Source of the DNA: Planctomycetota bacterium
GTDB taxonomy: Bacteria > Planctomycetota > J058 > JAJDCQ01
Direction of reading: 5' to 3'
Assembly (NCBI GenBank): GCA_029260755.1
Contig: JAJDCQ010000276.1
Coordinates: 1 to 64,000, forward strand
DNA length: 64,000 nt
Shown here: in pieces, positions 61,301 to 64,000 of the stretch
Position numbering within the stretch: the first letter of the stretch is position 1
Layout of the letters: each line of letters opens with the position of its first letter
Notes under the pieces: model-generated
Told to the model about the DNA's origin: nothing
Database searches by the model: none
The model's input: the letters and a program-made list of their open reading frames with translations, nothing else
Position numbers and translations under genes: made by a program

Positions 61301-61848
61301 CCCAGGGCATCGCGGACGGCGACTACGTCTGGGTGGACGCCAACCCGACCGATCGGCCGTTCGTCGGATGGCAGAAGCGGCCCGAGAAGTACGAGGCGAG
61401 CCGCTGCCTCGTCCGCGCCGTCTTCGACTCGAGCCTGCCCGACAACTTCACGATCATGAAGCACACGGGCTGGATGGCGTCGGAGCGAACGGTGCTCGCG
61501 GCGCGGAAGCGCGAGGACGGCCGCGCCCTCGCCGAGGACACCGGCTACCAGTCCTCGTACCGGAGCGGGAGCCACCAGTCGATCACCCGCGCGTGGATGA
61601 TGCCCATGCACCAGACCGACACCCTCTTCCACAAGAAGGTCGGCGCGATGGGGTTCGTCTTCGGCTTCGACATCGACAACCACGCGATCAACTCGGTGCC
61701 GAAGGAGACCCTGATCCGGATCACCAAGGCCGAGGACGGCGGCATCGACGGGAAGGGGCCCTGGAAGCCCGGAACCGCGGGGACCACGCCCGGCAACGAG
61801 AGCGAGGCGATGGAGCGCTACCTGCGCGGCGACTACGTGAAGACGTGA
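58333..61848 (+). CDS. Periplasmic molybdopterin alpha subunit (Nxr/Nar type II DMSO reductase family)
   Basis: 1171 aa, GTG start after GAGGAGAGAG. The twin-arginine signal ITRRDALKLLGAG shows Tat export. FICAPNDTHMC and GCPKGYTVQR supply the FS0 cluster ligands, and the APNDTH segment is typical of nitrite oxidoreductase-like members. KLHIQVGKNLVENK and VRPGLSDTAIFLWLAH are pterin-binding region motifs, with a candidate Mo-ligand Asp in QTSDCDFND. It should interconvert nitrite and nitrate, though chlorate, selenate or hydrocarbon enzymes share the family. It lies last in the operon, unlike the usual alpha-beta order. Confidence 0.85.
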   Translation: MNGKQKPEGRPITRRDALKLLGAGAGVGAYLAASPLQLFGLEGDEGVTNPLEHYPKRDWEKVYRDQYAFDRSFTFICAPNDTHMCRLRAFVRNGVVVRTEQNYDHQNYTDLYGNRAGAEWNPRGCPKGYTVQRRVYGPYRLKGPVVREGWKRWADDGFPSLSEKPELRTKYKFDDRGGDKFVRVSWDDASLYAAKGLQAISKTYSGDEGKKRLEADGYAKEMLQHWGGAGTRTMKIGSCLPIHGVIGKFGLFRFANMMGLLDHHTRGVPPEKSLGPRDWTEYTWRGDQAPGQPFVHGLQTSDCDFNDLRNAKLHIQVGKNLVENKMPESHWFVELMERGGTIVSIAPEYNAPATKANYWLGVRPGLSDTAIFLWLAHSLIERKSYDAKFVKRFTDLPLLVRTDTLARLKPEDFIEGYRPADISDGPSFRLHAMTGEQREKVGDFVVFDAKTKALRAVTRDDVGEKLDARGIDPDLEWEGDVELVGGRKVRVRTLFSLYRLHLKDYDLDTVAEITHADPKMLQRLADDFATLRPVAIHHGEGINHYFHATLHNRAVFLPMMLIGEIGNSGGGVGTWAGNYKGAVLQGSPWAGHGAGVYVKEDPFAPETDPKKHPHEIKLRGTMMGEEVGYWGAGDKPLIVDTPHGKKTFTGDTHMPCPTKLIWYNNANFINQAKWAYHLVHVVNPKVDMIVDQQIEWTGSAEYADIVLPVNSWLEFEALEAGASCSNPFLQLWGGKKHEVTRGIDPLYDSVDDGMVFAKVAVALSKLTKDDRFRDLWKFVLNGDTEVYLDRVFGSCTTTRNKEGKQYRANAIMKGEYGNEPGGVLMLYRTYPRIPFYEQIHDSIPFYTDTGRLNAYCDIPEAIEYGENFIVHREGPEATPYLPNVIVSTNPFIRPNDYGIPPDAMDADLRQVRNLKMSWQEVKTTVNPLWEEGFRFFCSTPKSRHTVHSSWSTVDWHWIWSCNFGDPFRKDKRSPGVADRQIRMSPAAGRAQGIADGDYVWVDANPTDRPFVGWQKRPEKYEASRCLVRAVFDSSLPDNFTIMKHTGWMASERTVLAARKREDGRALAEDTGYQSSYRSGSHQSITRAWMMPMHQTDTLFHKKVGAMGFVFGFDIDNHAINSVPKETLIRITKAEDGGIDGKGPWKPGTAGTTPGNESEAMERYLRGDYVKT

Positions 61849-61890
61849 CCCGACGGCTCGACCGATCGTCGAGCCGACGGACCTCGCTCC

Positions 61891-63900
61891 TCACCGTCCG
61901 CCCGCCCGGGCCGTGCGCTCGAAGAGGGTGACCGGCTCGACGTCCTCGGAGAAGCCCAGGCCGACCGGCGGCGCGACGAACGTCTCGTCCCGGGCGGCGA
62001 CGAAGGGCTCCGGCAGATCGAACGCGCTGCGGGCTCCGGCGTGGTCGACGTCGGTCGTCGTCGCGTCGCCGAAGCTCCCGCCGAGCGCGTCGGCGAAGCC
62101 GGGCGCGGTCCGCGTCGGCTCGGCGTCCTTCGTCGTCACGACGATGTCGGCGGCGACGGCCGGCGCGAAGTCGTCCTCGATCGTCTCCCCGTCGACGCCG
62201 ACGGCGACATCCGCCGTCGCGGGCGTCGCGGCGCCGAGGCGAGCGTGGTCGAAGAGGCGCGCGTCGACCTCGGCCACGGCCTCGAGGGTGGCGATCTCGC
62301 CGAGGAGCCGGTCGCGGACGTCGGGGTCGGTCGCCCGGTCGAGGAGCTGGCGGTAGAGGTGGAGCTCCTGCTCGTAGAGCTCCTCGCGATTCCGCGACGG
62401 CTCGAAGCTCTCCACCAGCGGCGAGAAGTCCATCGGGTCGACCCGCTCGGCGTCGTCGAGCTCGGCGAGGTGCTCGCGCACCCGCTCGGCGTGACGCTCG
62501 ACCAGCTCCTCGAACGCGCCGAGGTCGCCGCCCGGGATGTCACTCGTGTCGCCGGTCTGCCGGGCGTGGCGGATCCGCGCCGCGTACTCCTCGAGGAGGA
62601 TCGAGGTCTGCCCCGGCATGGCGAGCCACGCGCCGAAGTCATCCATCACCGAGCTCGAGATCCGCTGCATGTTCTCCTGCGTCTCGCCCATCCGGAGGAT
62701 CCGGTCGACGTGCTCGACGTCCTCGATCGCGGTCGGGAGGTAGAGGAAGTCCCGGTGGTTGCCGAACGCCACGCCGACCTCGGCCATGAGCTCGTCGAGG
62801 CGGTCCCGGTCGGGCTCGCCGTCCTCGAAGGCATCGACGAGCGCGTCGGTCGCCTCCTGCACCGCGTTCACGCTCCGTCGGTGGTCGTTCCACTCGACGA
62901 CCTGCTCCTCGATCTTCCCGGCCGTGAAGAGCAGCCCCGCGAGGTCGACGACCGTCCAGAGGACCTCGCCGATCGTGAGCGCGAGAGCGACCACCCGGCT
63001 TCCGGGCACGGGCGCGACGGCGAGCGCGCCCTTCACCGCGGCGGTCCGGGCGAGGCGCGCGAGGAGACGCTTGCCGATGTAGGCGCCGCCCTTCTTGATC
63101 GCCTTCCACACGGGCTGCGCGATCGCGAAGGCGCCCAGGGTGATGCCGACGTCCTGCGCGGAGACCTCGCCGCTCCAGGAGATGCTCGCCTCGCTCAGCT
63201 CGCCGAACTCGCCGTTGACCGCATCGCCGAACGTGAAGCCGTTGAAGTCGACCTCGAACAGACGCGGCACGGTGAGCGCGCCGGCGAGGACGAGGTTGTG
63301 CTTCAGCGCCCCGGCGGCGCGCGCGCCGAGGCTGTTGGCGCCGATCCGTCCGGTGAGGCGCTTGAAGGCCGGCGCCGTGACCGCCTCGCCCGCCATCATC
63401 GATGCGTTGAACATTCCGATGCCGGCCCAGAACTCGGGCGTCTCGAGGGCGGCGAACGTGTCGCCGGCCGCGTCGGGGTTGCCCTCGAGGCCGGCGCGGG
63501 CGAGATCGGAGACGACGATCGCTCCGGCGAAGCGCGGATCGGCGAGCATCCGGCCGGCGGCGCCGGCGGTGCGGCGGGCGCGCCGCCCGAAGGACTCGCG
63601 GCCCGCCGGGCCCGTCTCGCTTGCGACCCCAGCCGTCTCGCCCTCCGCCAGGATATCCGCCGTCCGCTCGTTCAGGACGGCGCGGACGGCGTTCGGCGAG
63701 CGCTCCCACCGGGTCGTCGAGAAGCGCGGGTGCTCCGAGTCACTAGCCCCTCCAGATTCGGAGCTTACGCCATCGGGATTCGCCTCGACTCGCCCGGCCA
63801 GGCCGGCCGTCACGACGATGGCGGTGATGGCGGCCAGAGCCGTGAGCGGCATCCCCCGGCCGCGGCGACTCCGCCTCAAACTATTGTCGTTTCTACGCAT
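61891..63900 (-). CDS. Large secreted or membrane-associated protein of unknown function
   Basis: 669 aa from ATG 63900, with GGAGAGGACGAG upstream. A basic N-terminus leads into a signal segment (LTALAAITAIVVTAGLAGRV). The middle (about 150-320) has several hydrophobic stretches (IGMFNASMMAGEAVTAPAF, VALALTIGEVLWTVVDLAGL). From about 345 there is a long acidic helical region (ALVDAFEDGEPDRDRLDELM; AERVREHLAELDDAERVD). No family is recognised. It points toward the respiratory operon end and is probably independent of it. Confidence 0.6.
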   Translation of the reverse strand: MRRNDNSLRRSRRGRGMPLTALAAITAIVVTAGLAGRVEANPDGVSSESGGASDSEHPRFSTTRWERSPNAVRAVLNERTADILAEGETAGVASETGPAGRESFGRRARRTAGAAGRMLADPRFAGAIVVSDLARAGLEGNPDAAGDTFAALETPEFWAGIGMFNASMMAGEAVTAPAFKRLTGRIGANSLGARAAGALKHNLVLAGALTVPRLFEVDFNGFTFGDAVNGEFGELSEASISWSGEVSAQDVGITLGAFAIAQPVWKAIKKGGAYIGKRLLARLARTAAVKGALAVAPVPGSRVVALALTIGEVLWTVVDLAGLLFTAGKIEEQVVEWNDHRRSVNAVQEATDALVDAFEDGEPDRDRLDELMAEVGVAFGNHRDFLYLPTAIEDVEHVDRILRMGETQENMQRISSSVMDDFGAWLAMPGQTSILLEEYAARIRHARQTGDTSDIPGGDLGAFEELVERHAERVREHLAELDDAERVDPMDFSPLVESFEPSRNREELYEQELHLYRQLLDRATDPDVRDRLLGEIATLEAVAEVDARLFDHARLGAATPATADVAVGVDGETIEDDFAPAVAADIVVTTKDAEPTRTAPGFADALGGSFGDATTTDVDHAGARSAFDLPEPFVAARDETFVAPPVGLGFSEDVEPVTLFERTARAGGR

Positions 63901-64000
63901 CGATCTCGTCCTCTCCGTCGTTTCTGTTCTCGAGCTATGCTGGCGGAATTAACACACCGCATGCCAAACCGGCGAACGGTCTGGGGGCCGAGGTGAAGAG

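Noticed and set aside
56242-61683. Minus-strand open frame of about 1810 codons opposite the respiratory subunits
   Set aside because: Antisense shadow of the cytochrome and molybdopterin genes, caused by strong GC bias at third positions.
63930-63970. Sigma-54-like sequence on the minus strand upstream of the last gene (TTTGGCATGCGGTGTGTTAA)
   Set aside because: The -12 position reads GT instead of GC at the required spacing, so it lacks an invariant dinucleotide.

Overview
The window is GC-rich throughout (protein third positions are mostly G or C). The gene content suggests a Planctomycetota-like or similar environmental bacterium: an ECF sigma factor with the FPTTRW signature beside a kinase-TPR protein, secreted HEAT, WD40 and beta-helix proteins, a TIR-WD40 protein, and a membrane-fused spermidine-synthase-like protein. 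This placement is an inference from gene families, not a phylogenetic result.

Region 1, about 1-23204, is most of a tailed prophage whose left end lies outside the window. It opens with about 1 kb of gene-poor, repeat-rich control DNA. A plus-strand morphogenesis cluster follows: GIY-YIG-like protein, HTH protein, helical protein, large terminase, portal fused to an HTH, protease/scaffold with an internal start, decoration protein, major capsid, connector and completion proteins, putative tail chaperones, a very short tape-measure-like protein, and large tail/fibre proteins. Accessory genes (morons) sit between these: a TPR protein, a DUF3800 protein, two small minus-strand genes, a DisA_N/DAC-like sensor protein, and a three-gene minus-strand block (frameshifted gene, repeat-rich protein, DUF695-RraB protein). 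Four near-identical sites with exact -24/-12 (sigma-54) spacing occur only in the phage part. The right boundary lies inside the anticodon loop of a broken tRNA-Leu(CAA), of which only the 5' half is present.

Region 2, 23.5-41.1 kb, is host chromosome: a secreted WD40 protein, a diguanylate cyclase with GGDEL, a secreted dienelactone-hydrolase-like protein, a HEAT-repeat protein, and a tight four-gene minus-strand operon (Tes/MJ0619-type radical SAM protein, SDR, class III aminotransferase, and a second SDR that has lost its catalytic residues). A large secreted alpha/beta hydrolase, an acyl-CoA dehydrogenase and a membrane spermidine-synthase-like protein follow.

Region 3, 41.2-53.8 kb, holds a GyrI-like effector-binding protein, an ECF sigma factor with a kinase-TPR gene, a beta-helix secreted protein, a choline-kinase-like protein paired with a dimethylglycine/sarcosine-dehydrogenase-like protein, and a TIR-TM-WD40 protein.

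Region 4, 54.1-61.8 kb, is a respiratory operon for a type II DMSO-reductase-family enzyme of the nitrite oxidoreductase/nitrate reductase kind. The order is small protein, Fe-S beta subunit, TorD/NarJ-like chaperone, a fused di-haem cytochrome c plus gamma subunit, and a Tat-exported molybdopterin alpha subunit. A large secreted protein of unknown function on the minus strand closes the window.
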